A stretch of DNA of 64,000 nt from JAIXWP01 sp964428835. Lineage in GTDB: Bacteria; Bacteroidota; Bacteroidia; Flavobacteriales_D; Sanyastnellaceae. A model generated the notes under the pieces. That model saw only the letters and a program-made list of their open reading frames with translations, ran no database searches and was not told the origin of the DNA. Numbering within the stretch: the stretch's first letter is position 1; each line of letters starts with the position of its first letter. Below, piece by piece: positions 1 to 6,956 of the stretch. A program made the translations under genes and the position numbers. The DNA lies in the NCBI GenBank assembly GCA_964428835.1, contig CAYRZQ010000012.1, positions 20,421 to 84,420 on the forward strand. Direction: 5' to 3'.

Positions 1-2
1 GT

Positions 3-77
3 TGGACGCTCGTTGTTAAAACAGTCTTTAGTGCCGAAGTAGAGGAATTTTCAGGACATGTAATACTCATCAGATAA
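3..77 (+). CDS. 3' end of a probable T9SS type B sorting-domain protein (partial)
   Basis: An open frame enters from the left edge and stops with TAA at 75-77. Its last residues read FSGHVILIR, preceded by TLVVKTVF. This matches the usual end of the gliding-motility-associated (CHU_C, T9SS type B) sorting domain, which closes with a strand like GHVTLIR; the complete type B protein at 29657-33880 in this window ends in GNVTLIR. Only about 24 residues are visible, so the assignment rests on that terminal pattern and on the next gene also being a T9SS cargo. Everything upstream is outside the window. Confidence 0.5.
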   Translation, partial: WTLVVKTVFSAEVEEFSGHVILIR

Positions 78-91
78 TACAATTAGAAATA

Positions 92-1576
92 ATGAATAAA
101 ATGAAATCAGTATTTATAATGTTAGCACTACTTCCGGTCTTTTGCTACGGACAATGGATACAGGTGGGCAATACAGTTAACGGTCAAGCTGCTGGCGATC
201 GTTTCGGTTACTCCAGTGCAATATCTGGAGATGGAACGATTGTGGCCGTGGGAGCACCTTTTAATGCCAGTGCAGGCAGTGGTGCTGGACAAGTGAGAGT
301 ATTTGGGTTGACAAGTGATAGTTGGACACAGATAGGTGCTGCTATCAATGCAGAAACGGGTGGTGATCAAACAGGGCAAGCGGTGAGCTTGTCTGATGAT
401 GGATCCATCGTCGCCATTGGTGAACCATTCAATAACGATTTGGGCTTTACTTCTGGGCAGGTTCGCGTATTTGAGAATATTAATAATAGCTGGTCTCAAG
501 TCGGGCAGGAACTATATGGAGATAATGCAACAGCCGGCGCAGGAACATCGGTAGATTTATCTGCTGATGGCTCAGTAGTGGCATTTGGCGCGCCAAATAC
601 AACTGTAAATGGTGTTGCTGAATTTATTGGAAATGTGAGAGTATTTGAAAATGTAAATAATGTTTGGGTTCAAAAAGGTGGAGATATCAATGGTGATGGT
701 GAAATAATAAAGTTTGGACAAAGTGTGAGTTTGTCTGCCGACGGAAATATTATCGCCATTGGTCAAACAGGTAATCCCGCTCAAAATCCTGCAACGGATA
801 TTGGAAGAGTAAAGGTTTATCATTTTGTAGAAAACGAATGGGTGCAACTCGGGAGCACCATTTTTGGATCGGATGAAAGCGATGAATTCGGATGGAAATT
901 AAGTCTATCCGCTTCTGGAAATGTTTTGGCGATAGGTAGTTATATCAAAGGTGAAGTAAAGGTTTTTGAGTGGATAAATGAGGCGTGGACTCAAATTGGG
1001 AATACCCTTACTGGAAATAGTTCAGGAGATTCTTTTGGGTTTTCTGTTTCTTTATCCAGTGATGCGTCGCATTTAGCTGTTGGAGCGAGATTTCTTAATT
1101 TGAATAATGATCAACCTGGTAGTGCCTATATTTTCGAGAGAGAGGGAAATGACTGGGTACTTGTCGGTGATCCCATTGAAGGGGTTGCACTAGCCGATCA
1201 AGCAGGTTTTTCGGTGGCTATAACACAGAACGGAAGCAGGGTAGTCGTTGCATCCACAGCTAATGATGATGCGGGAAGCAACTCAGGACACGTTCGTGTA
1301 TTTGAAAATACTTTGATCAGTAGCACGGAAGATTATTCGAAAGCAAGTTTGTTGAAAATCTTCCCCAATCCAGCTGCTGAATCGATTGGAATACAGAGTG
1401 AGAATGAGATTTTTTCATACGAGATTATTTCTATTGATGGAAGAATTGTAGCACAGAAAGAGGATCTTAATCAGAGGGCATTCATTATTGACGTGAATCA
1501 TTTGGTGGTGGGTACTTATATTCTTTCGCTGCAGACGAGCAGCGGAAAGCAAAATTTAAAACTGAATAAAAGATGA
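92..1576 (+). CDS. Secreted beta-propeller-like repeat protein with T9SS type A sorting domain
   Basis: The protein has 494 residues and a signal peptide (residues 1 to about 20, ending CYGQ). About seven repeats of roughly 55-60 residues follow, each with a core like VSLSADGNIIAIG, then VRVFEN and W-QVG, which is the blade pattern of FG-GAP/WD-like propellers. From about residue 420 comes a T9SS type A sorting domain starting LLKIFPNPAAESIGIQ and ending GTYILSLQTSSG...LKLNKR. It is therefore predicted to cross the outer membrane by T9SS and be anchored or released outside the cell. No catalytic motif is visible. An in-frame ATG three codons later (101) is an alternative start. Its stop overlaps the start of the next lipoprotein gene by four bases. 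Confidence 0.85.
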   Translation: MNKMKSVFIMLALLPVFCYGQWIQVGNTVNGQAAGDRFGYSSAISGDGTIVAVGAPFNASAGSGAGQVRVFGLTSDSWTQIGAAINAETGGDQTGQAVSLSDDGSIVAIGEPFNNDLGFTSGQVRVFENINNSWSQVGQELYGDNATAGAGTSVDLSADGSVVAFGAPNTTVNGVAEFIGNVRVFENVNNVWVQKGGDINGDGEIIKFGQSVSLSADGNIIAIGQTGNPAQNPATDIGRVKVYHFVENEWVQLGSTIFGSDESDEFGWKLSLSASGNVLAIGSYIKGEVKVFEWINEAWTQIGNTLTGNSSGDSFGFSVSLSSDASHLAVGARFLNLNNDQPGSAYIFEREGNDWVLVGDPIEGVALADQAGFSVAITQNGSRVVVASTANDDAGSNSGHVRVFENTLISSTEDYSKASLLKIFPNPAAESIGIQSENEIFSYEIISIDGRIVAQKEDLNQRAFIIDVNHLVVGTYILSLQTSSGKQNLKLNKR

Positions 1577-2088
1577 AAAATCTACTCTATAATTCAGTGA
1601 TTCTGGTATTGATCATAACTTCATTGATGGGTTGTCAGAAAAATGAGGATTTTGTAGAAATTACAAAAACTCCACTCGAACTATTTATCCGACTTAGTTT
1701 AGAAGATGAAGAAATAGTTGATAATGGCTTTGGTGCAATCTGTACAAATGAGAATCAAGAATTGACGGTCATTTCGAATAAGCAGGAATTGCTATCAGAC
1801 CAAATCGATGCGAACACACTTGAGTCTGGAGATTTTGTTTTAGTTCGACAACTCCAGGGTTCAATACAAATGATTAACTGTGTTTATGTTATGGAATATA
1901 TCTCTGGAGGTACACCTGTAGTAGGCTTGTTTATAGATGAGATAGGGGGGCTGGATTCTTTCATTGTTGATGGCAATCTCGTCACTGGATCACATACAGG
2001 GAGTTTCGTTAATGTAGAAGGAATGGAGGTTCCATATACACTCAGTTTTAGCTGTGGCCTCACTAACGCGCCCGAGTTATGCGATTAA
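1573..2088 (+). CDS. Hypothetical lipoprotein translationally coupled to the propeller protein
   Basis: The protein has 171 residues. A type II signal peptide ends in the lipobox LMGC with the acceptor Cys at residue 21, followed by QKNEDF. The mature part is acidic and predicted mostly beta, with cysteines near residues 57, 103, 161 and 170 that could form two disulfides. I recognise no family. The ATG lies inside an ATGA overlap with the upstream T9SS gene, so the two are very likely cotranscribed and coupled. A function with the secreted propeller protein at the cell surface is inference. Confidence 0.75.
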   Translation: MKNLLYNSVILVLIITSLMGCQKNEDFVEITKTPLELFIRLSLEDEEIVDNGFGAICTNENQELTVISNKQELLSDQIDANTLESGDFVLVRQLQGSIQMINCVYVMEYISGGTPVVGLFIDEIGGLDSFIVDGNLVTGSHTGSFVNVEGMEVPYTLSFSCGLTNAPELCD

Positions 2089-2114
2089 TAATAGCACTTA
2101 GTATATAATTTATT

Positions 2115-2684
2115 TTGGAGTTAGCACTCATAGAGCGTTGTAAGGACGGCGAGGAGAAAGCCTACGCTGAACTCTACGAACTTTATAAGGGGTATATTTT
2201 TACCACTTGCGTGCGCTATGGAGTTGGTGACTTTGAAATCAAGGATATGATGCAAACGATTTTTATAGAGGCATTCAGATCATTGCCGAAATATGATCAT
2301 AAGCTTGCAAGCTTCAAGACTTGGTTGACGCGCATCGCCATCAATCACATTTTGAATAATCTTCGGAAAAGAAAATTGGATTTTGTAGAAATCAAGGATG
2401 AAGCCAGTTCGATGTACAGTGTTGAGCACGTTTTGTTAAGTGATGATATGGATCTTCGCTTCATTCATAAAGTCATTGCATTGATGCCAACTACGGAAGC
2501 GTTAGTATTTAATTTATACATCATTGATCAACTTTCGCATAGTGAGATTGCTGAAAAATTAAATATTACAGAAAACCAATCTCGTTTTCTTCTTCATAAA
2601 GGAAGGAATTGGGTAAAAGACAAGTTGAGAAACCACTTTGACGAATTCAAAACAGATTCTTCAGAATCAACAAAAGCGCTATAA
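2115..2684 (+). CDS. ECF-family RNA polymerase sigma factor
   Basis: The protein has 189 residues, the usual length for group 4 sigma factors. Region 2 (about residues 20-88) includes the helix with FKTWLTRIAINHILNNLRK, and region 4 (about 115-175) has the helix-turn-helix LSHSEIAEKLNITENQSRFLLHKGRNWVKDKL. The start is TTG at 2115: the frame is closed by TAA at 2106-2108, and the product MELALIERCKDGEEKAY matches typical Bacteroidota ECF N-termini. Two bases separate its stop from the following gene, which encodes a membrane protein whose N-terminal segment is a good anti-sigma candidate. Regulation by that partner is inferred from order and architecture. Confidence 0.9.
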   Translation: MELALIERCKDGEEKAYAELYELYKGYIFTTCVRYGVGDFEIKDMMQTIFIEAFRSLPKYDHKLASFKTWLTRIAINHILNNLRKRKLDFVEIKDEASSMYSVEHVLLSDDMDLRFIHKVIALMPTTEALVFNLYIIDQLSHSEIAEKLNITENQSRFLLHKGRNWVKDKLRNHFDEFKTDSSESTKAL

Positions 2685-2686
2685 CG

Positions 2687-3928
2687 ATGACAGAAAAGGA
2701 CTTTGACGAATTTATCAGAAAGGCAGCAAGCTCTAATTTGACTCCAGATGAGTGCTTTAATTGGGAGAATATGAATATTCCAATTCCGAAAAGGAAGAGG
2801 CGTGCACCTTTCTTTTTGTTTTTCTTCTTAGGATTGGGGGCCTTCTGTTTATGGGGGGTTTTATATTATGTCTTGAATTCAAGTAAAGCCCAGACGGCTA
2901 AGAGAATTTCAATTTCAAATGAAAAATATGATCTTCATATATTGGATTATTCTGAAGTTACCAATGATATTGATTTAGATTCGAAAGAGAAAAGAGCCCA
3001 AAACAATACTTATTACGAAGCGGAAGTTGAGTCAGTATCTTCGAATACAAAAACCAATGAATGGAAGTTTCGCTCCAAGCCGCTATCTGTGGACAAGTTG
3101 GGTTCAAATTCAGAAGTTGTATCAGAGGCGGTATTGTTTGATAGTGTTACTGTTGATACAGAAGGAAATGTAAAATCAAGCACTAACACCAGATCGAAGG
3201 AAATACTCTCATTTAAAGAGGTTGAGTACCGAACGTTCGATCGGTTTTACTTTGATTTACCGCTTCGCCCAATGAATGGTTTGAAGCTCGATAAGCGTTT
3301 GAACTATTGGTTTGTTCGTGCGGGTGCACTTACTCATAGAAATTTGATTCTCGATAGTGAATTCACAGACGTCAATTTTGGTAGGACCTCTACTGGATTT
3401 TTTGTAGGACTTTCTAAGCATTACAGCCTGAGGAGAAAGTGGTTTTTGGAGACTGGATTTGCCTATTCTCGACTCAATCATTTCTATCAGGGTGAAAAGG
3501 ACCTAGGATATTTCAACGACATTGGAGCTGCGGAAAGGATATCAAGTAGAAGAATAATAAGGCATAACAATCTTGTTGAGATTGCTGAGGTTCAACTAGG
3601 TATTGGAAAGGTAATATCGCTCGCGGAGAACTTCCAGTTTTTATCTAGTATTGCTGTGTTTCCCGGTGTGGTTACTAGAAGGGCAGGTAGAGTATTTCTT
3701 CCAAACGAGAGCATGCCAATTTCAATAGAAGAAGCGACTAATGGTTTCCCATTTTCTTTTTCTTCGGAGTTGATGTTGGGGCTTCAATATCAAGTAAAGG
3801 AAAATGTTGGTATTGGACTTGTTGCTGGAAATAAGTATTATTTCACGAGCGTCCCGATTTTGACGGAGAGACATAAGCCGCATGTCATCAGCCTTGGTCT
3901 CTCAGTGCGAGTGAGCATTGATGGGTAG
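2687..3928 (+). CDS. Putative dual-membrane-spanning anti-sigma factor (Dma-like) with outer-membrane barrel
   Basis: The protein has 413 residues in four parts. Residues 1-40 are a short hydrophilic cytoplasmic segment (MTEKDFDEFIRKAASSNLTP...) like minimal anti-sigma heads. Residues 41-63 form one transmembrane helix preceded by KRKRR, which predicts a cytoplasmic N-terminus. Residues 64-205 are polar, Ser/Thr/Glu-rich and probably disordered. Residues 206-413 alternate as an eight-strand outer-membrane barrel (WFVRAGALTHRNL..., FFVGLSKHYSL, WFLETGFAYSRL, ...HVISLGLSVRVSIDG). No cleavable signal peptide is present. This order matches the Dma proteins described in Bacteroides thetaiotaomicron, which cross both membranes and hold an ECF sigma factor. 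The gene is two bases downstream of the sigma gene. The anti-sigma role is inference; a plain barrel protein with an odd N-terminus is the alternative. Confidence 0.7.
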   Translation: MTEKDFDEFIRKAASSNLTPDECFNWENMNIPIPKRKRRAPFFLFFFLGLGAFCLWGVLYYVLNSSKAQTAKRISISNEKYDLHILDYSEVTNDIDLDSKEKRAQNNTYYEAEVESVSSNTKTNEWKFRSKPLSVDKLGSNSEVVSEAVLFDSVTVDTEGNVKSSTNTRSKEILSFKEVEYRTFDRFYFDLPLRPMNGLKLDKRLNYWFVRAGALTHRNLILDSEFTDVNFGRTSTGFFVGLSKHYSLRRKWFLETGFAYSRLNHFYQGEKDLGYFNDIGAAERISSRRIIRHNNLVEIAEVQLGIGKVISLAENFQFLSSIAVFPGVVTRRAGRVFLPNESMPISIEEATNGFPFSFSSELMLGLQYQVKENVGIGLVAGNKYYFTSVPILTERHKPHVISLGLSVRVSIDG

Positions 3929-3987
3929 TTTTAGTATTATATCCTATCTTCGCATTACCACTAATTATCTTTAACCAAGTGACTTCA

Positions 3988-4422
3988 ATGCGAAAAATAT
4001 TTTTTGCAAGTATCATTTTAGCCCTAGCCAGTTGCAAGGATCCTGTTCCGGGCTGCACGAATAGAAATGCAGAGAACTACAACGTGGCTGCCGAAGAAGA
4101 CGATGGCACATGTTCATTTCGAGGAGGAGCCGTCGTTTACCATGACGTGGCCACCGGTCAAGCACTTGTGAACGCCGGTGTGACCAATGTACGTTTATTT
4201 GTAGATGGGACATTTATGGATAGCATGTCTCCAAATATTGGTTTTAGCTATGTACCATCTTGCGATAATGCCGATGCAATGCTGATGTCTAACTACGGAA
4301 TCGGAAATTCTCCATCAAAAACATTTCAATACCAAATTAAAGATCAGAACAACGTTGTACTCTCCTCCGGCACCTTCGAGATCCGCGGCAACGAATGCAC
4401 AGCGGTGAAGTATGAGTACTAG
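3988..4422 (+). CDS. Hypothetical lipoprotein with a Cys-rich GCT-N-A-NYN motif
   Basis: From the ATG at 3988 the protein has 144 residues; a GTG nine bases upstream is less likely because it would lengthen the signal peptide. The lipobox LASC gives a lipidated Cys16. Directly after it comes GCTNRNAENYNVAAEEDDGTC, close to the short Cys-bracketed motif (GCTDPxAxNYNPxAxxDDGSC) often seen in Bacteroidota surface proteins. The rest is beta-rich with cysteines near residues 92 and 136. It has its own upstream -7 box (TATCTTCG at 3945-3952). It lies just after the sigma/anti-sigma pair and may belong to its regulon, which is inference only. A tandem repeat begins at the base after the stop. Confidence 0.75.
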   Translation: MRKIFFASIILALASCKDPVPGCTNRNAENYNVAAEEDDGTCSFRGGAVVYHDVATGQALVNAGVTNVRLFVDGTFMDSMSPNIGFSYVPSCDNADAMLMSNYGIGNSPSKTFQYQIKDQNNVVLSSGTFEIRGNECTAVKYEY

Positions 4423-4443
4423 GCGATGGGCGATGGGATAGGG
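4423..4443. repeat. Heptamer tandem repeat immediately after a stop codon
   Basis: Two exact copies of GCGATGG and a third degenerate unit (GATAGGG) begin at the base after the TAG at 4420-4422. It is one of several period-6 to period-8 intergenic repeats in the window. Confidence 0.6.
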
Positions 4444-4463
4444 AAATGAAAGGTAATAAAAAA

Positions 4464-4480
4464 AGGGGGAAATTCCCCCT
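4464..4480 (-). terminator. Rho-independent terminator for the bacilliredoxin gene
   Basis: AGGGGG and CCCCCT form a G/C-rich stem with an AAATT loop. On the minus strand the right side is followed by a run of seven T (complement of 4457-4463). It would end transcription from the bacilliredoxin gene beyond the assembly gap. Confidence 0.65.
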
Positions 4481-4486
4481 CATTAT

Positions 4487-4586
4487 NNNNNNNNNNNNNN
4501 NNNNNNNNNNNNNNNNNNNNNNNNNNNNNNNNNNNNNNNNNNNNNNNNNNNNNNNNNNNNNNNNNNNNNNNNNNNNNNNNNNNNNN
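4487..4586. other. Assembly gap of 100 N
   Basis: Exactly 100 unknown bases, a conventional scaffold filler. It removes the last codons of the bacilliredoxin gene; the real missing length is unknown. Confidence 0.98.
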
Positions 4587-4993
4587 TATTCCTCAAACGC
4601 CATTTTCAAATTGTCAGCGATCATTTCGGCGGTGCGGCCTTCGATGTGGTGACGCTCGATCATGTGCATGAGTTTTCCATCTTTGAAGAGCGCGATGCTT
4701 GGTGAAGATGGAGGATAAGGCAACATATACTTACGAGCGCGCTCTACTGCATCGCGATCAACACCAGCAAATGATGTGACGAGTTTGTTAGGGAGTTTGC
4801 TTGACGTTTTAATTGCGTGTTTTACACCTGGACGCATGCTTCCTGCTGCGCATCCACAAACACTGTTCAACACAACGAGTACAGTTCCTTCGCTATTCAC
4901 AGCGGCATCTACTGCCTCGGGAGTCATGGCTTCTTCGAAACCTACACTATCTAAATCAGCACGCATCGGTGCCACTAATTCTGGAGGATACAT
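4587..4993 (-). CDS. BrxA/BrxB-family bacilliredoxin (3' end in gap)
   Basis: About 135 residues are visible of a family that usually has 135-145. It has a thioredoxin-like fold with the CGC redox motif at residues 46-48 (NSVCGCAAGSMRPG), the segment VTSFAGVDRDAVERAR, the cis-Pro-type turn YPPSSPS and the ending MAFEE, all typical of YphP/YqiW proteins. In Firmicutes these remove bacillithiol from protein cysteines; the low-molecular-weight thiol here is unknown. The ATG at 4991-4993 follows a good promoter (5011-5039). The open frame that appears to continue through the N run to 4337 is an artefact; the last sequenced bases read TAn, so the stop or a Tyr codon falls at the gap edge. Confidence 0.9.
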
Positions 4994-5010
4994 ATTACAA
5001 ATTTTTTTTG

Positions 5011-5039
5011 CGAAATTACTAGAAATCAGAGTTGAACAA
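5011..5039 (-). promoter_or_regulatory. Bacteroidota-type promoter of the bacilliredoxin gene
   Basis: Reading the minus strand, TTG (5039-5037), 18 bases, then TAATTTCG (5018-5011). This fits TTG-N17-20-TAnnTTTG with one change, about 18 bases ahead of the ATG. Confidence 0.5.
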
Positions 5040-5062
5040 GGTTAAAGAGTGCAAATTTAGAT

Positions 5063-5118
5063 ACTAGATACTAGATACTAGTGCTTGCCCCTTTAGGGAC
5101 TAGTATCTAGTATCTAGT
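5063..5118. repeat. Perfect 20-bp inverted repeat made of ACTAGAT heptamers
   Basis: The left arm 5063-5082 and right arm 5099-5118 are exact reverse complements, each about three units of ACTAGAT, with a 16-base loop. The right arm contains the aspS stop codon (CTA at 5114-5116 on the plus strand). In aspS mRNA it would fold into a long 3' hairpin. No clear U-run follows, so it may stabilise or process the 3' end rather than act as an intrinsic terminator. Confidence 0.8.
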
Positions 5119-6862
5119 CGTTCGTCACTCTAATCGCCAACTCCTTCAACTGCTCCTCACTAATGGGACTGGGGGCGTCGATCATGACGTCGCGGCCGCT
5201 ATTGTTTTTTGGGAAGGCGATGAAGTCACGGATGCTTTCCGATCCACCAAAGAGCGAACACAAACGGTCGAATCCAAATGCAATTCCTCCGTGCGGCGGC
5301 GCTCCATATTCGAAGGCATTCAACAAGAATCCAAACTGCGCTTTCGCTTCTTCGTCTGAGAAACCGAGGAGTTTGAACATGCGACTTTGAACTTCTCTAT
5401 CATGAATACGAATCGATCCACCACCTACTTCTACACCATTAATCACGAAGTCGTACGCGTTGGCATTTACTTCGCCAGGTGTGGTATCAAGCAAGTGAAT
5501 TTGATCGGGCTTTGGTGAAGTAAACGGATGGTGCATCGCATGCCATCTGCCAGTATCTTCACTCCATTCGAGCAATGGGAAGTCGAGTACCCAAAGTGGC
5601 GCAAACACTTCTGGATTGCGCAATCCTAGACGTGTTCCCATAAGCAAGCGCAACTCATTTAGTTGCTTGCGTGTGGTATGAAGATCACCACTGAGCACGA
5701 GGATTAGATCTCCTGCTTTTGCTCCTGCTTTTTCCGCAATCGCTTTCCAATCTTCTTGTGAATAGAATTTATCTACGCTCGATTTGAAAGTTCCGTCTTC
5801 ATTACACATGCAATAAACCAGTCCTTTCGCTCCGATCTGCGGGCGCTTAACCCATTCAGTCAACTCATCCACTTGCTTGCGCGTGTAGTTTGCACAACCA
5901 GGTGCCACAATGCCGATCACTGTCTCCGCGCTATCAAACACATTGAAGCCCTTGCCCTTCATAAGGTCATTCAGATACTGAAACTTCATGTCAAAGCGGA
6001 TGTCTGGTTTGTCAGAACCATAATGATACATTGCGTCTGAATACAGCATGCGCGGCACGCTGGCGATATCAATGTTTTTAACCGTCTTGAATAAATGACG
6101 CACCAAACCTTCGAAAGTGTTGAGAATATCTTCTTGTTCTACAAACGCCATTTCACAGTCGATCTGTGTGAACTCTGGCTGGCGGTCTGCGCGAAGATCT
6201 TCATCACGGAAGCAGCGCACGATTTGATAGTAGCGATCGTAACCGCTTACCATAAGCAATTGCTTGAACGTTTGCGGCGATTGCGGCAACGCGTAGAATT
6301 GGCCAGGATTCATGCGGCTCGGTACTACGAAGTCGCGTGCGCCTTCTGGTGTTGATTTGATGAGATATGGTGTTTCAATTTCCAAGAAAGAAAGTGAATC
6401 GAGGTATTTGCGTGTTTCGATACCGAGTTGATGACGCAACATGAGATTGTTGCGCAGCGGATTTCTTCTCAAGTCGAGGAAGCGCCATTGCATGCGGAGG
6501 TCGTCGCCGCCGTCGCTTTCATCTTCGATGGTGAAAGGAGGTGTTTTGGCAGCGTTGAGCACTTCCATTTTTTCCACTATAATTTCAATATCTCCCGTGG
6601 GCATCTTAGCATTTTTGGAAGAGCGTTCTACCACTTTACCCGTTGCTTTTACAACGAATTCGCGGCCAAGCTTGCGCGCAGCGAGGCAGAGCGACTCGTC
6701 AGTGTCGAGGTTGAACACCAACTGGGTAATGCCATAACGATCGCGAAGATCTACGAAGGTCATGCCTCCGAGATCGCGTGAACGTTGAACCCAGCCGCTG
6801 AGGGTAACAGACTGACCAATATGAGTGCCGCGCAATTCGCCGCAAGTGTGAGAACGATGCAT
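5114..6862 (-). CDS. aspS: Aspartyl-tRNA synthetase
   Basis: The protein has 582 residues, the normal bacterial length. It charges tRNA-Asp with aspartate in the cytoplasm. The N-terminal OB-fold anticodon domain (about 1-105) has VTLSGWVQRSRDLGGMTFVDLRD. The class II core has PYLIKSTPEGARDFVVPSR, motif 2 FRDEDLRADRQPEFTQID and motif 3 GIAFGFDRLCSLFGG. The bacterial GAD insertion lies at about 300-420. The ATG at 6862 gives MHRSHTCGELR, the standard start, and a -7-like TACATTTG lies at 6884-6877. The stop codon is inside a 20-bp inverted repeat. I cannot tell from sequence alone whether it also charges tRNA-Asn. Confidence 0.98.
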   Translation of the reverse strand: MHRSHTCGELRGTHIGQSVTLSGWVQRSRDLGGMTFVDLRDRYGITQLVFNLDTDESLCLAARKLGREFVVKATGKVVERSSKNAKMPTGDIEIIVEKMEVLNAAKTPPFTIEDESDGGDDLRMQWRFLDLRRNPLRNNLMLRHQLGIETRKYLDSLSFLEIETPYLIKSTPEGARDFVVPSRMNPGQFYALPQSPQTFKQLLMVSGYDRYYQIVRCFRDEDLRADRQPEFTQIDCEMAFVEQEDILNTFEGLVRHLFKTVKNIDIASVPRMLYSDAMYHYGSDKPDIRFDMKFQYLNDLMKGKGFNVFDSAETVIGIVAPGCANYTRKQVDELTEWVKRPQIGAKGLVYCMCNEDGTFKSSVDKFYSQEDWKAIAEKAGAKAGDLILVLSGDLHTTRKQLNELRLLMGTRLGLRNPEVFAPLWVLDFPLLEWSEDTGRWHAMHHPFTSPKPDQIHLLDTTPGEVNANAYDFVINGVEVGGGSIRIHDREVQSRMFKLLGFSDEEAKAQFGFLLNAFEYGAPPHGGIAFGFDRLCSLFGGSESIRDFIAFPKNNSGRDVMIDAPSPISEEQLKELAIRVTND

Positions 6863-6956
6863 AAAAAAAATTTTTGCAAATGTAAAGCAAGGAAGTCAAG
6901 TAGCCCATGCAACCCTTTTTAATAAAAAAGACTCTTGTGTAAAACCATCTACTACT

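Noticed and set aside
4337..4993. Single 218-residue protein through the N run
   Set aside because: The frame passes through 100 N and into sequence antisense to the lipoprotein gene; only 4587-4993 is the bacilliredoxin.
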